This document shows positions 20,039 through 29,781 of a stretch of DNA of 31,109 nucleotides, in pieces (within the stretch, counting starts at the first letter, position 1; each line of letters opens with the position of its first letter). The notes under the pieces were generated by a model. The model was given only the letters and a program-made list of their open reading frames with translations. It ran no database searches and was not told the origin of the DNA. Source of the DNA: Methanobacterium sp. (GTDB taxonomy: Archaea > Methanobacteriota > Methanobacteria > Methanobacteriales > Methanobacteriaceae); assembly GCA_020855015.1 (NCBI GenBank), contig JAHKLP010000016.1, positions 1 through 31,109 of the forward strand. The letters are read 5' to 3'. The translations under genes and the position numbers were made by a program.

Positions 20039-20386
20039 ATGAGCGATATTGAGGAAATAAGGCGTAGGAGAATGCAAGAGCTACAGCAACAGGCAGCTCA
20101 ACAGGCTCAGCAGCAACCTCAAGATGCACAAGCCCAGGAACAGATGCGCAGGGAATTAGATGCCCAGAAAAGGCAAGCCTTGTTACAAATACTCACTCCT
20201 GAAGCTCGTAGTCGCCTGGCCAACCTTCGCCTCACAAAACCCGAGTTTGTTGACCAGATAGAACTTCAACTCATCCAACTGGCCCAAATGGGCAGAGTAA
20301 AGTCAAAAATCACCGACGAGCAGCTTAAAGAATTACTCCGAAAGTTAGCTGGTCAGAAAAGAGACATTAACATCACCTGGAAATGA
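20039..20386 (+). CDS. PDCD5-family DNA-binding protein
   Basis: A 115-residue helical protein of the PDCD5 family. The N-terminal EEIRRRRMQEL helix and a Gln-rich stretch (QQQAAQQAQQQPQDAQAQEQ) lead into the conserved core LDAQKRQALLQILTPEARSRLANLRLTKPEFVDQIELQLIQLAQMGRV, with KITDEQLKELLRKL at the end. Archaeal members bind DNA in vitro; the cellular role is unsettled. GAGAGGT precedes ATG 20039. Its last codon overlaps the PP-loop gene (ATGA). Confidence 0.93.
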   Translation: MSDIEEIRRRRMQELQQQAAQQAQQQPQDAQAQEQMRRELDAQKRQALLQILTPEARSRLANLRLTKPEFVDQIELQLIQLAQMGRVKSKITDEQLKELLRKLAGQKRDINITWK

Positions 20387-20971
20387 AAGCCGCGGTGTTA
20401 TACAGTGGAGGTAAAGACAGTTCACTGGTAGCTGTTATACTCCAAAAATTGGGATATCAAGTGGAATTAGTAACCGCCAATTTTGGTGTTTTTCCTTCCT
20501 GGAAGTCCGCTCTTAAATCTGCATCTAGTTTAGGATTTAAACACCGGGTTTTGAAAGCAGATCAAGGCATTATAGATGAATCTGTGGATTTAATCCTAAT
20601 GGACAGGTTCCCTAACCATGGAATTAATCATGTGCATCGGGAAGTCCTTAAAAGAGTTGCAGAAGAATATCCTGTGGTTGCTGATGGCACCAGAAGGGAT
20701 GATAGGGTTCCAAAATTAGATTTAAATGAAATTCAAAGCTTTGAGGATTCTCAAAGTGTACAATACATGAACCTTGCTGGATTGGGTCATAAAACCATAA
20801 ACCAGTTGTCTGAACAGTTTTTCAAACTGGTGAAAGAACCCACCAGCATCAAAAACAATTCAGACTATGAGATTGAAATAAGATGTCTCATAACCAAGAT
20901 GGAAGGTAAAAAAGCAGCAAGTAAATTGTTCCCCCCACATATACAATCAAGAGTAATAGGATGGAGAAAAG

Positions 20972-20985
<14 letters not shown>
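20383..20985 (+). CDS. PP-loop ATP pyrophosphatase-type protein of unknown substrate
   Basis: A 200-residue member of the N-type ATP pyrophosphatase / adenine-nucleotide alpha-hydrolase superfamily. The PP-loop SGGKDS is at residues 8-13, and the second half carries VVADGTRRDDRVPKL, which would line the nucleotide site. Enzymes of this fold adenylate a carboxyl, carbonyl or tRNA base. There is no CxxC and only one Cys (in EIRCLI), so a TtuA/ThiI-like sulfur chemistry through several cysteines is unlikely. The start overlaps the PDCD5 stop by four bases and the end overlaps rpl39e by 14 bases, so it is locked into the ribosomal operon. Substrate unknown; rRNA, tRNA or ribosomal-protein modification would fit. 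Confidence 0.8.
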
Positions 20986-21127
<142 letters not shown>

Positions 21128-21151
21128 TTCTAATCTGAGGAGTGAATAAAG

Positions 21152-21394
21152 ATGGAAAGAGTTTACGTTATACCTCTCAGGGATGCTAAAAAGGTTCCAC
21201 GCACCAAAAGGTCACCTAGGGCAACCCGATTTGTGAGAGAATTCATTCAGAAACACATGAAATCCGACGATGTCAAACTAGATGCATCGGTGAATGAAAA
21301 AATATGGGAAAGGGGAATACAGAAAATACCCCCCAAGATCAAAGTTAAGGCAACCAGAGAAGAAGATGGTTCCGTACTGGTCACCCTAGCATGA
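21152..21394 (+). CDS. rpl31e: 50S ribosomal protein L31e
   Basis: An 80-residue large-subunit protein located near the exit tunnel rim. It has the typical start MERVYVIPLRDAKKVPRTKRSPRATRFVREFIQKHM and the VKLDASVNEKIWERGIQKIPPKIKVKATREEDGSV segment. GAGGAGTGAATAAAG precedes ATG 21152. aIF6 begins 13 bases after its stop. The L39e-L31e-IF6 order is common in archaea. Confidence 0.96.
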   Translation: MERVYVIPLRDAKKVPRTKRSPRATRFVREFIQKHMKSDDVKLDASVNEKIWERGIQKIPPKIKVKATREEDGSVLVTLA

Positions 21395-21407
21395 GTAGGT
21401 GACTCCT

Positions 21408-22309
<902 letters not shown>

Positions 22310-22314
22310 AAAAC

Positions 22315-22752
22315 ATGGAAGACCGACAAAGGCTGGAAGAGATCATAAACGAACTCAACGCCTACAAAGCCCAGGCAGACATGTTAAACCAGCAATTGGA
22401 AACCCTTAAAACAACCGTTGCAGACTTAACAGTTGCTCAGGAAACTCTGGATGCTATCAAAGGCAAAAAATCACCAGAAACCCTGGTACCAATCGGAGCG
22501 GGTTCTTTCCTGATTACTGAAATCAAGAACACCGAAGAAGTGATTGTTGGTCTAGGCTCAGGCGCCGCAGTTAAAAAAACTATTGACGACGCTAAAATAA
22601 GCATTGAAGAGCAGAAAAAAGAACTGGATGAAATAATGCAGAAAATGATGGGAGATCTCCAGAAGATCAGTGACATCATCACCCAGAAAAGTCCAGAAGC
22701 AGAAAAACTTATCCAGAAGATTGAGGGTACACCTGGTGAAAACCTACCCTAA
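22315..22752 (+). CDS. pfdA: Prefoldin subunit alpha
   Basis: A 145-residue subunit of the hexameric chaperone that passes unfolded proteins to the thermosome. Two long coiled-coil helices (about 1-45 and 88-140) flank a beta-hairpin region (ETLVPIGAGSFLITEIKNTEEVIVGLGSGAAVKK), the classic alpha-type layout. ATG 22315 follows GGAGTGAAAAAC; the in-frame GTG at 22306 belongs to that binding site. It starts six bases after the L18Ae stop. Confidence 0.94.
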   Translation: MEDRQRLEEIINELNAYKAQADMLNQQLETLKTTVADLTVAQETLDAIKGKKSPETLVPIGAGSFLITEIKNTEEVIVGLGSGAAVKKTIDDAKISIEEQKKELDEIMQKMMGDLQKISDIITQKSPEAEKLIQKIEGTPGENLP

Positions 22753-22938
22753 TTTCACTTCTATTTTCTACAAATCTTTAATTAACCCCTCATTTACATC
22801 CATATTTTTAGATACTGTCAATCTACCCTTTATCATCATCCATCTTTTTAAATACATAATTAACCTAAACTTTTATAACAACTATTTTAATAAAACTATT
22901 TGAATCACTAGAAATTCCTTTAATGGAGATGATGTTTT

Positions 22939-24252
22939 TTGTTTGAATCTTTAAAAAAGAAGTTCGCTGGCACAATCGGAAAAATCAGTGACCAAATTTC
23001 ATCAGAAGAAGAGGAAAAAGCTCTTGCGGATGAAAAAAACGAGAATACAGCATCAAAGGGAACTAAAGCTGCTGAAGATACAACCCCCGGGAAAGGAAAG
23101 GAAGATAAGTCTTCTAATAAGAGAAAAGAAAACAAATCCTGGAATGGAAAAGAAGATACATCATCAGAAGATGAATTTCATCTGAAAGAGAATGAATCAG
23201 AAAAAACATCACGCTTATCATTCTTACGCAGAAAAACAGAATCCAAAGATGAAGACTCCTCTAAAAAAGATGAAAAAGCTTCAAAACAGCAGAAAAAGGA
23301 TTCAAATGATTCTAAAAAAGGTACGGGTAAAGTTGATGCTGTTGAATCAGGAGAAGATGGGGAAGAAGAACCATCGGGCATGTTCACTTTTGCCACTCAC
23401 AAAACCATCTCTGAAAAGGACATTGATGATGTTCTTTTTGAACTGGAATTAGCCCTTTTGGAAGGGGATGTTGCTCTGGAAGTGGCTGAGCAGATTGTTA
23501 GCTCTGTTAAAAATGATTTAGTGGGTCGAAAAATAAAAAGAAGAAGTGATGTGGCAGAATTCACCAAGGAAGCCCTTAAAAATGCCATATCGGACATACT
23601 GGTTGTTGAAGGTCCTGATCTGAAAAAATCAGTTGATAAAGCCAAAAAATCTGGCGAACCCTTTAAAATAATGTTTGTGGGTGTTAATGGAACTGGAAAA
23701 ACCACCACTATTTCTAAAATTGCTGATCATTTCGTAAAAGAAGGTTACACTCCAGTCATAGCTGCATCGGATACTTTCCGGGCAGGGGCCATTGAGCAGA
23801 TATCTCACCATGCAGATAATATAGGGGTCAAGATCATACGCCACCAGAAGGGAGCCGATCCTGCGGCAGTGGCCTATGATGCTGTGGAACATGCGCGTGC
23901 CCAGAAAAAAGAATTGGTCTTAATTGACACTGCCGGACGAATGCAGACCAATGTGAATCTTATGGATGAGATGAAAAAGATTCAGAGGGTCGTCAACCCA
24001 GATATTGCCATATTCGTTGGAGATGCACTTACCGGTAACGATGCCGTGGAGCAAGCCCGCAAATTCGATGATGCAGTAGGCATTGATGGAATCATACTTA
24101 CCAAGGCTGATGCTGATGCCAAAGGGGGGGCAGCACTCTCCATTGGCCATGTGATAAACAAACCCATACTATACTTAGGTGTAGGTCAGGGATATGGAGA
24201 TATAATGGAGTTTCACCCCGGCTGGATGGTGGAACAGGTCCTTGGGGACTAA
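22939..24252 (+). CDS. ftsY: Signal recognition particle receptor FtsY
   Basis: A 437-residue SRP receptor GTPase that docks ribosome-SRP complexes at the membrane. A low-complexity, Lys/Glu/Ser-rich N-terminal region (about 15-145) precedes the NG domain: the helical N domain at about 155-235, G1 GVNGTGKTT at 248-256, DTFRAGAIEQ, DTAGRM, TKADADAKGG and the closing GxGQGYGD. The charged N-terminal tract would bind lipids or the translocon. The start is TTG at 22939, after GGAGATGATG; no in-frame ATG precedes it, and the MFESLKKKF start is typical. A 186-bp spacer with a T-rich tract separates it from pfdA, so it may have its own promoter. Confidence 0.94.
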   Translation: MFESLKKKFAGTIGKISDQISSEEEEKALADEKNENTASKGTKAAEDTTPGKGKEDKSSNKRKENKSWNGKEDTSSEDEFHLKENESEKTSRLSFLRRKTESKDEDSSKKDEKASKQQKKDSNDSKKGTGKVDAVESGEDGEEEPSGMFTFATHKTISEKDIDDVLFELELALLEGDVALEVAEQIVSSVKNDLVGRKIKRRSDVAEFTKEALKNAISDILVVEGPDLKKSVDKAKKSGEPFKIMFVGVNGTGKTTTISKIADHFVKEGYTPVIAASDTFRAGAIEQISHHADNIGVKIIRHQKGADPAAVAYDAVEHARAQKKELVLIDTAGRMQTNVNLMDEMKKIQRVVNPDIAIFVGDALTGNDAVEQARKFDDAVGIDGIILTKADADAKGGAALSIGHVINKPILYLGVGQGYGDIMEFHPGWMVEQVLGD

Positions 24253-24292
24253 TAAAAGAAATAAATTAAAAATAAATCTATTATTCTATATT

Positions 24293-24970
24293 CTATTTTT
24301 TACCACCATAAACCCCGAACATATAAGATTTCCACACCACATCCACTTTCTCAAATCCCACTTCCTCCAGCCAATGGACATGATCCATAAGGGGTGAAGG
24401 AAAATCTTCTTCCCGGTGCTTAGGAAGCCATACACTGTCAATTTCTTCCTGTGTGTGAGATTTCAGCATAAACTCTATCCACTTATCCATATATAACTGG
24501 TTAAGGTGAGGTGATGATCCTAGAATGTTATCGGCATTATAGAAGACTCCTCCCCTCTTAAGGAACCTCTTTATCCTATGGTAAAAAGGTTTTTTCTCCG
24601 GGTGCTGAAGGTGATGTAGGGCTAATGAGGATACCACTGCATCAAAATCATCCTCAAAGTCCAAATCACGGACATCAGCAATTATGAATTCAACATCATT
24701 GTAAGATGCAAGTTTGTACTTTGCCATTTTAATCATGTTCTCGGCCATGTCCACACAGGTTATCCTGGCATTGGGAAACCTTTCTTTTAATTTTAGGGAT
24801 ATGTTTCCAGTGCCACAGCCAAGATCTAAAATATTAATTCTCTCTTTTTGGTGAAAAGGTAATGCTAACACCATGGAGTCAACCATATATTCATAGGAAG
24901 GAATTAATGTCATGATAAGTTCGTCAAATACCTCTGCTTCCTCTTCAAAGTGATCTTTAACCTTTTTCAT
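24293..24970 (-). CDS. Class I SAM-dependent methyltransferase
   Basis: A 225-residue Rossmann-fold methyltransferase. Motif I DLGCGTGN is at residues 49-56, followed by an acidic motif II (ITCVDMAENMI), DVRDLDF and VVSSLALHHL, with a C-terminal GGVFYNADNILGSSPHLNQLY segment resembling small-molecule methyltransferases rather than rRNA enzymes. The substrate cannot be read. ATG 24970 has TTGGAGATAAA upstream. It is convergent with ftsY, so it is not part of that operon. A TATA-like ATATTTAAAT lies near 25001-25012. Confidence 0.8.
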   Translation of the reverse strand: MKKVKDHFEEEAEVFDELIMTLIPSYEYMVDSMVLALPFHQKERINILDLGCGTGNISLKLKERFPNARITCVDMAENMIKMAKYKLASYNDVEFIIADVRDLDFEDDFDAVVSSLALHHLQHPEKKPFYHRIKRFLKRGGVFYNADNILGSSPHLNQLYMDKWIEFMLKSHTQEEIDSVWLPKHREEDFPSPLMDHVHWLEEVGFEKVDVVWKSYMFGVYGGKK

Positions 24971-25522
24971 TTTATCTCCAATTTATTAAGTATTGTAGTA
25001 TTGATTTAAATATTCAAGTAGTGTTGATTCTGCTGGTAACAAATTCTCTTGACCCCTGATTTAATGGTCAAAGTATATATTTAAAAATCAACGTGAATTC
25101 CATTATTCACATGATTTAGCTGGATGGAAAATAACATATCATCCTTTTATTGACTTGATAATAATTAGATTTAGTGGTAATATATATGCCCCTTAAAACT
25201 ACTTAAAAGATATCTGCTGTTTTTGAGGTCATTTGCAGTAATAAATAGCCAAAGTTTTAGGGTTTTTATTGAAATAATAATGATATTATGTTTTAACTGT
25301 AATTCAGGATAATGTGGTTGGGGTTATGACATCTCTATTTTAAAAACACGGTATGAATAGCATTCATTGAGATGTTTCTACAGTTAAAACTAAATAGAAG
25401 AAAAAGAATTTCAATTAGCCTTAGTTTTTTATCAAAAATGTCATAATTTTTAAGTGTGGAATCTAAATCTATCTAATAAATTCATATCTAAATTATCTTA
25501 CTTGTCACAGGAGAATCTATCC
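24971..25522. other. Long 552-bp spacer with promoter-like and structured elements
   Basis: No coding region is supported here; the frame opening at GTG 25454 is an extension of the dUTPase-family gene without a binding site. Contents: a TATA-like element (TATATATTTAAAA, about 25074-25086) flanked by two inverted repeats (TTGACC/GGTCAA, 25049-25071; GTGAAT/ATTCAC, 25093-25110), the nested inverted-repeat element at 25290-25390, a T-run at about 25424-25430, and a probable TATA box for the next gene (ATTTTTAAG, about 25445-25453). Confidence 0.5.
25290..25390. repeat. 101-bp nested inverted-repeat element; candidate small RNA gene or MITE
   Basis: The ends are perfect 12-bp inverted repeats (GTTTTAACTGTA at 25290-25301 and TACAGTTAAAAC at 25379-25390). 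Inside are ACATCTC/GAGATGT (25329-25335 and 25369-25375) and a tight hairpin ATGAAT-AGC-ATTCAT (25353-25367), so three stems nest in one long fold. A TATA-like TTTTTATT lies about 25 bases before 25290, and a run of six T occurs about 35 bases after 25390, which would suit a small RNA on the plus strand. No clear target-site duplication flanks it. No coding frame fits. Confidence 0.5.
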
Positions 25523-25981
25523 ATGTTAGGTGAAAAAGAACTCATAAAACTGTTCCCCGAATTCAAGGAACTGGCAGAACCATCAGGTATAGACTTGCGG
25601 GTTGATGAAGTCTACATGCAGAAAGGACCAGGATCACTCATTGATAATGAGAAAAATCTTCCAGAACTTAAAAAATTAGAACCTCCACTTTACACTCTGG
25701 AACCAAGGACTGCCTATAGTGTAACAATCGACCGGAAGATAAAAATCCCTAAAGGATATTCCATGCTTTATCTTCCCCGTTCAACACTCCTGCGCTCTTT
25801 TGTAAGCATCCACACTGCAGTGGGTGACCCTGGATTTTATGGAACCCTACAATTCCTGCTGGTTAACCAGGGAGAATTTCCATTCACTCTGAAACAGGGG
25901 GAAAGAATTGCACAGGGAGTTGTTTTCCCAGTGGAAGGTTCAGGAGAGTACAATGGTAGTTATCAGGAAAATGAAGATTAA
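25523..25981 (+). CDS. dUTPase/dCTP deaminase superfamily protein, probable dUTP diphosphatase
   Basis: A 152-residue member of the trimeric dUTPase fold. Family motifs seen: EPSGIDLRV (motif 1-like, with the Asp), YLPRSTLLRSF (motif 2, the PRSS/T segment), AVGDPGFYGTLQF (motif 3, D-x-GF-x-G), QGERIAQGVVFP (motif 4) and a C-terminal GEYNGSYQ. Bifunctional dCTP deaminase-dUTPases of methanogens are about 200 residues, while this short form resembles the separate dUTPase found in some of them. It most likely hydrolyses dUTP to dUMP. ATG 25523 has GGAGA nine bases upstream; GTG 25454 adds 23 residues with no support. Its own promoter probably lies near 25450. Confidence 0.78.
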   Translation: MLGEKELIKLFPEFKELAEPSGIDLRVDEVYMQKGPGSLIDNEKNLPELKKLEPPLYTLEPRTAYSVTIDRKIKIPKGYSMLYLPRSTLLRSFVSIHTAVGDPGFYGTLQFLLVNQGEFPFTLKQGERIAQGVVFPVEGSGEYNGSYQENED

Positions 25982-26013
25982 CTGATTATTTACACTATTT
26001 TTTTTATCAAATA

Positions 26014-27954
26014 TTATAATGCATGATCCAGTCCATCCACCGCTTCTGGATTGGCCAGGGTACTGATATCGCCCACATCATCCCCTTTAACCTTGGCTTT
26101 AATAACTCTGCGCATAATCTTGCCTGAACGAGTTTTTGGCAGATCATCCACAAAGCCAATGTAGGCTGGGCTGGCCACAGGTCCAATTTCCTTTCGAACA
26201 TGTTCCCTTAAAAGATGTTTTAATCTGGGAGTTGGATTATGCCCTTCCTTCAAAGTAACAAAACTGCAGATCTCTTCTCCCTTAACCGGATCAGGTTTAC
26301 CAACCACCGCTGCCTCTGCCACTGTAACATGACTCACCAGGGCAGATTCGACCTCTGCAGTACTTATACGGTGACCCGCAACATTCAGGACATCATCTTC
26401 TCTTCCCTGTATCCAGAAATAACCGTCCTGGTCGATGCGGGCAACATCACCACTGAGATACACTCCCGGGAAAGTGCTCCAGTAAGCTTCAATGTATCGT
26501 TCTGGATCCTGATACAGAGTGCGGAACATGGCAGGCCAGGGGGTCTTGATAATCAGGTGACCTCCACCTTCACTTATGGGTTTACCATTATCATCCACCA
26601 CATCTGCCTTCACAGTTGGGAAGGGTTTAATTGCTGATCCTGGCTTGAGCGAGGAGATGGGGAGGGGTGTTATAAGATGCATCCCAGTTTCTGTCTGCCA
26701 CCAAGTGTCCATAATAGGGCACTGCCGGTTACCAACATGTTTATGATACCACATCCATGCTTCCGGGTTAATAGGTTCTCCTACACTACCAAGAAGCCTT
26801 AAAGAGGTTAAATCATGTTTTTGGGGCCATTTTTCCCCATATTTCATGAACAAGCGGATAGTGGTGGGAGCGGTGTAGAACACATTTACCCCATAATCTT
26901 CGATGATCTTCCACAAGCGGTCAGGATCAGGATAATCAGGGGCACCCTCATACATCACCGAAGTGGCCCCCATTAGGAGAGGTGCATATACAATGTAACT
27001 GTGCCCAGTTATCCAGCCAATATCAGCGGCACACCACCATATATCTTCATCTTTCAAGTCAAAAACTAATTTTAAGGTGGCATAGATGCCAACTGCGTAA
27101 CCACCATGGACATGAACCACACCCTTAGGTTTCCCAGTTGTACCTGAAGTGTAGAGGATGAAAAGAGGGTCTTCTGAATCCATAGGTTCAGTGGAGGCCT
27201 CCCTTTCTTGATCCTGTATGATATCATCCCACCATAGATCCCGTCCTGGTTTCATTTGAACTGGAGATCCAGCGTGTTTCACCACTATGAGCTTTTCCAG
27301 GGAAGGTATTTCATCTAAAACTTCATCTACATTTTCTTTGAGGGGTATGACTTTCCCACGACGATAGAATCCATCCACAGTTATGGCTACCTTCACTTTG
27401 GCGTCGTTAGCTCTTTCCTGGAAGGCTTTTGCCCAGAAACCAGAAAACACCACACTGTGCACTGCTCCGATCTTGGCGCAGGCCAGCATGGCAATGGGTA
27501 ATTCCAGGATCATTGGCAAGTAAATAGATACACGATCCCCTTTCTTAACACCAAGACCCTGCAGGGAATGGGCCATCTGGTTAACCTTCCGGTGAAGATC
27601 ATGATAGGTGAGCTTCTTCACCTGGCCTGATTCCCCTTCCCATATATAGGCTACCTTATTTTTACGCCAGGTTTTAACATGCCGGTCCAGGGCATTGTGT
27701 ACAATGTTAAATTTACCTGATGAAAACCACTCTGCATGGGGTGGATCCCATTTTAAGACGTCTTTATAGGGTTGGTACCATTCCAGTTCCCGGGCAAGTT
27801 CATCCCAGAACCATTCAGGATCATCCTGAGCCCTCTGGATAAGATCATCATAGGTATTTATCCCATATCTTTTCATCCACTTTTGGATGTTGCTGTTTTC
27901 TTTTAAATCCTCAGATGGTGGGAATAATCTGTTTTCCTTTAAAAGAGCATCCAA
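26014..27954 (-). CDS. acsA: Acetyl-CoA synthetase, AMP-forming
   Basis: A 646-residue enzyme that activates acetate with ATP and CoA to acetyl-CoA. Adenylate-forming motifs in order: YTSGTTGKPKGVVH (P-loop), YTAPTTIRLFM, WWQTETGMH, YLSGDVARIDQDGYFWIQGREDDVLNVAGHRIS (hinge Asp) and PKTRSGK with the catalytic Lys at residue 612. In hydrogenotrophic methanogens it assimilates acetate for biosynthesis. The start is TTG at 27954; the ATG at 27950 is out of frame, and no other start codon is available before the upstream stop. AGTGA lies very close to it. It is convergent with the dUTPase gene and divergent from the ThDP enzyme. Confidence 0.95.
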   Translation of the reverse strand: MDALLKENRLFPPSEDLKENSNIQKWMKRYGINTYDDLIQRAQDDPEWFWDELARELEWYQPYKDVLKWDPPHAEWFSSGKFNIVHNALDRHVKTWRKNKVAYIWEGESGQVKKLTYHDLHRKVNQMAHSLQGLGVKKGDRVSIYLPMILELPIAMLACAKIGAVHSVVFSGFWAKAFQERANDAKVKVAITVDGFYRRGKVIPLKENVDEVLDEIPSLEKLIVVKHAGSPVQMKPGRDLWWDDIIQDQEREASTEPMDSEDPLFILYTSGTTGKPKGVVHVHGGYAVGIYATLKLVFDLKDEDIWWCAADIGWITGHSYIVYAPLLMGATSVMYEGAPDYPDPDRLWKIIEDYGVNVFYTAPTTIRLFMKYGEKWPQKHDLTSLRLLGSVGEPINPEAWMWYHKHVGNRQCPIMDTWWQTETGMHLITPLPISSLKPGSAIKPFPTVKADVVDDNGKPISEGGGHLIIKTPWPAMFRTLYQDPERYIEAYWSTFPGVYLSGDVARIDQDGYFWIQGREDDVLNVAGHRISTAEVESALVSHVTVAEAAVVGKPDPVKGEEICSFVTLKEGHNPTPRLKHLLREHVRKEIGPVASPAYIGFVDDLPKTRSGKIMRRVIKAKVKGDDVGDISTLANPEAVDGLDHAL

Positions 27955-28044
27955 TTCACTGGAAATTCTAAAACCCCCTACAAACCCTTTATTGACACTA
28001 GACTGTTATTCATAATCTTCGCACTTATTATGTTTTCCCAGTTC

Positions 28045-28077
28045 AATAAATTTTTATGCTAATTTTTTTACATTCTT
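28045..28077 (+). promoter_or_regulatory. TATA-like region suggesting a leaderless ThDP-enzyme mRNA
   Basis: The AT-rich stretch around 28045-28058 (AATAAATTTTTATG) centres about 27 bases before the ATG at 28078, and no ribosome binding site precedes any candidate start. The transcript may begin at or next to the start codon. The whole spacer to the divergent acetyl-CoA synthetase is only 123 bp. Confidence 0.35.
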
Positions 28078-29748
28078 ATGTCTGATAAGACAACTGCCAT
28101 ATTAACAATAATGGACCATCATTTAATAATAGTTAACAACATACTTTTCATCATGCAATCCGTGGCCAAGATTAGATTGGCAGATGCACTGGTTAAAATA
28201 TTAGAAAAAGAGGGCATTGAATATATATTTGGCCATCCTGGCGAACAGATTCTTCCAGTTTATCAGGCACTGCGCAAATCATCCATAAAACATGTGCTGA
28301 TGCGTCATGAACAAGGTGCAGCTCACGCCGCTGATGGATACGCGCGAGCATCACTCCAACCAGGTGTTTGCATAGCATCCGGGGGGCCGGGAGCTTTAAA
28401 CATGGTGATGGGAGTGGCCACCGCAAACAAGGACTCAATACCTCTTCTAGTTATTACTGGTGATGTTCCTAACTCATTAAAGGGTGAAAACGTCTTTCAA
28501 GAAGTGGATATAAACTCTGTTTTTGAACCCATAACCCTGCACAGCCACTTGATAGACAACCCAGAAGAAGCAATAGGAATAATTAAAAAATCACTTTTAA
28601 CTCTAAAAGCCGGAAAAACTGGTCCAATACATCTGAATATTCCCCGTGACATTCTACAGGAAGAAATCGATCCATCCTTGCTGGATGAAAGTGTGGAAAT
28701 AGGTATAAAGGCCGACTGGACTGACTTTAACCAGGTAAAAGGACTAATTGGAAAATCAGAAAGGCCACTGCTTTTGGTTGGGGCTGGAGTTTTATGGGCA
28801 CATGCCGTTGCTGATCTATGTAACTTTGCAGAAAAACACCAGATCCCAGTAGCCACCACTTACCCTGCCAGAGGTGTTATCAGTGAGGATCATCCCCTTT
28901 CCCTGGGGCTTTTAGGAACCAGAGGCACCGAAAGAGCAAACCATGCTGGGGAAAACGCAGACCTTATCCTGGCTGTGGGCTGCCGACTATCGGAACGAAC
29001 ACAGAAAGGACTTGGTGATGTATCAATCATCCATGTGAACCTGGATAAAACTGTTCTAAATGGAAATATCAATATCCAAGCTGATGTGAAGGAATTCATG
29101 GTAAAAATCAGTGAAATATCAACTAAAAATACTGATAAATGGTTGGACGAACTTCAAAAACAAGATAGAACTCATAAAATCCGGACGGATTTTTATGAAA
29201 CTCCACTAAAACCACAAAGAGCCATCAAAGAGATTTTGGATGGGATGGATGATTCAATCTTGGTTAACGATGCTGGTAGTCACACCACTTGGATAACTCT
29301 CTTGATGGAAGTGCTGGAACCATCCTCATTGGTCTTTTCAGGAGGATTCGGACCAATGGGATACGGAATCCCGGCAGCCATTGGGGTTAGCCTGGCACGT
29401 CCTCTGAAGAATGTGGTGGTAGTGGTAGGTGATGGTGGTTTTCAGATGACTAGCCAGGAGCTGGCTACCATTGCTGAGTTGGATTTACCCATTATTATAT
29501 GCTTAATAAATAATCAGTCCCTGGGTATCATCAGGCAGTGGCAGGAACTTTACTATGGAGGAGCATCTCAAGTGAAACTTGAAAACCCTGATTTCGTGAA
29601 ACTAGCCACTGCGCACCATATAAAGGCTAAAATGGTGGATTCTCCGGGTGATGTTTTGGTAACAGTGGAGGATGGACTAAAACTTAATAAACCATTATTA
29701 ATAGAGATAAAAGTTGATGAAAATGAAGACATACCACTACCCAAGTGA
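28078..29748 (+). CDS. ThDP-dependent enzyme of the acetolactate synthase large-subunit type
   Basis: A 556-residue ThDP enzyme with the three domains of the AHAS/pyruvate decarboxylase family. The PYR domain has the activating Glu (E78) in RHEQGAAHAADGYARA. The middle domain (LLGTRGTERANHAGENADLILAVGCRLSERT) is AHAS-like, as if for FAD. The PP domain has the ThDP/Mg motif GDG (D452) to NN (N478/N479). No small regulatory subunit gene follows, unlike true ilvBN operons, so sulfopyruvate, benzoylformate or another 2-oxo acid could be the substrate. Two later Met codons (12 and 26) are alternatives; M26 (28153) fits family N-termini better, but none has a binding site. Followed 33 bases later by a radical SAM gene. 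Confidence 0.8.
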   Translation: MSDKTTAILTIMDHHLIIVNNILFIMQSVAKIRLADALVKILEKEGIEYIFGHPGEQILPVYQALRKSSIKHVLMRHEQGAAHAADGYARASLQPGVCIASGGPGALNMVMGVATANKDSIPLLVITGDVPNSLKGENVFQEVDINSVFEPITLHSHLIDNPEEAIGIIKKSLLTLKAGKTGPIHLNIPRDILQEEIDPSLLDESVEIGIKADWTDFNQVKGLIGKSERPLLLVGAGVLWAHAVADLCNFAEKHQIPVATTYPARGVISEDHPLSLGLLGTRGTERANHAGENADLILAVGCRLSERTQKGLGDVSIIHVNLDKTVLNGNINIQADVKEFMVKISEISTKNTDKWLDELQKQDRTHKIRTDFYETPLKPQRAIKEILDGMDDSILVNDAGSHTTWITLLMEVLEPSSLVFSGGFGPMGYGIPAAIGVSLARPLKNVVVVVGDGGFQMTSQELATIAELDLPIIICLINNQSLGIIRQWQELYYGGASQVKLENPDFVKLATAHHIKAKMVDSPGDVLVTVEDGLKLNKPLLIEIKVDENEDIPLPK

Positions 29749-29781
29749 ATTTTCAAATACTTTACTTATTCAGGTGATTAA

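Noticed and set aside
25454..25522. N-terminal extension of the dUTPase-family gene from GTG 25454
   Set aside because: No binding site before the GTG, whereas ATG 25523 has GGAGA at a good distance and gives the family length.
28078..29748. Firm assignment as ilvB of branched-chain amino acid synthesis
   Set aside because: The fold and middle domain agree, but there is no small-subunit gene and no other pathway gene nearby, so the substrate is left open.
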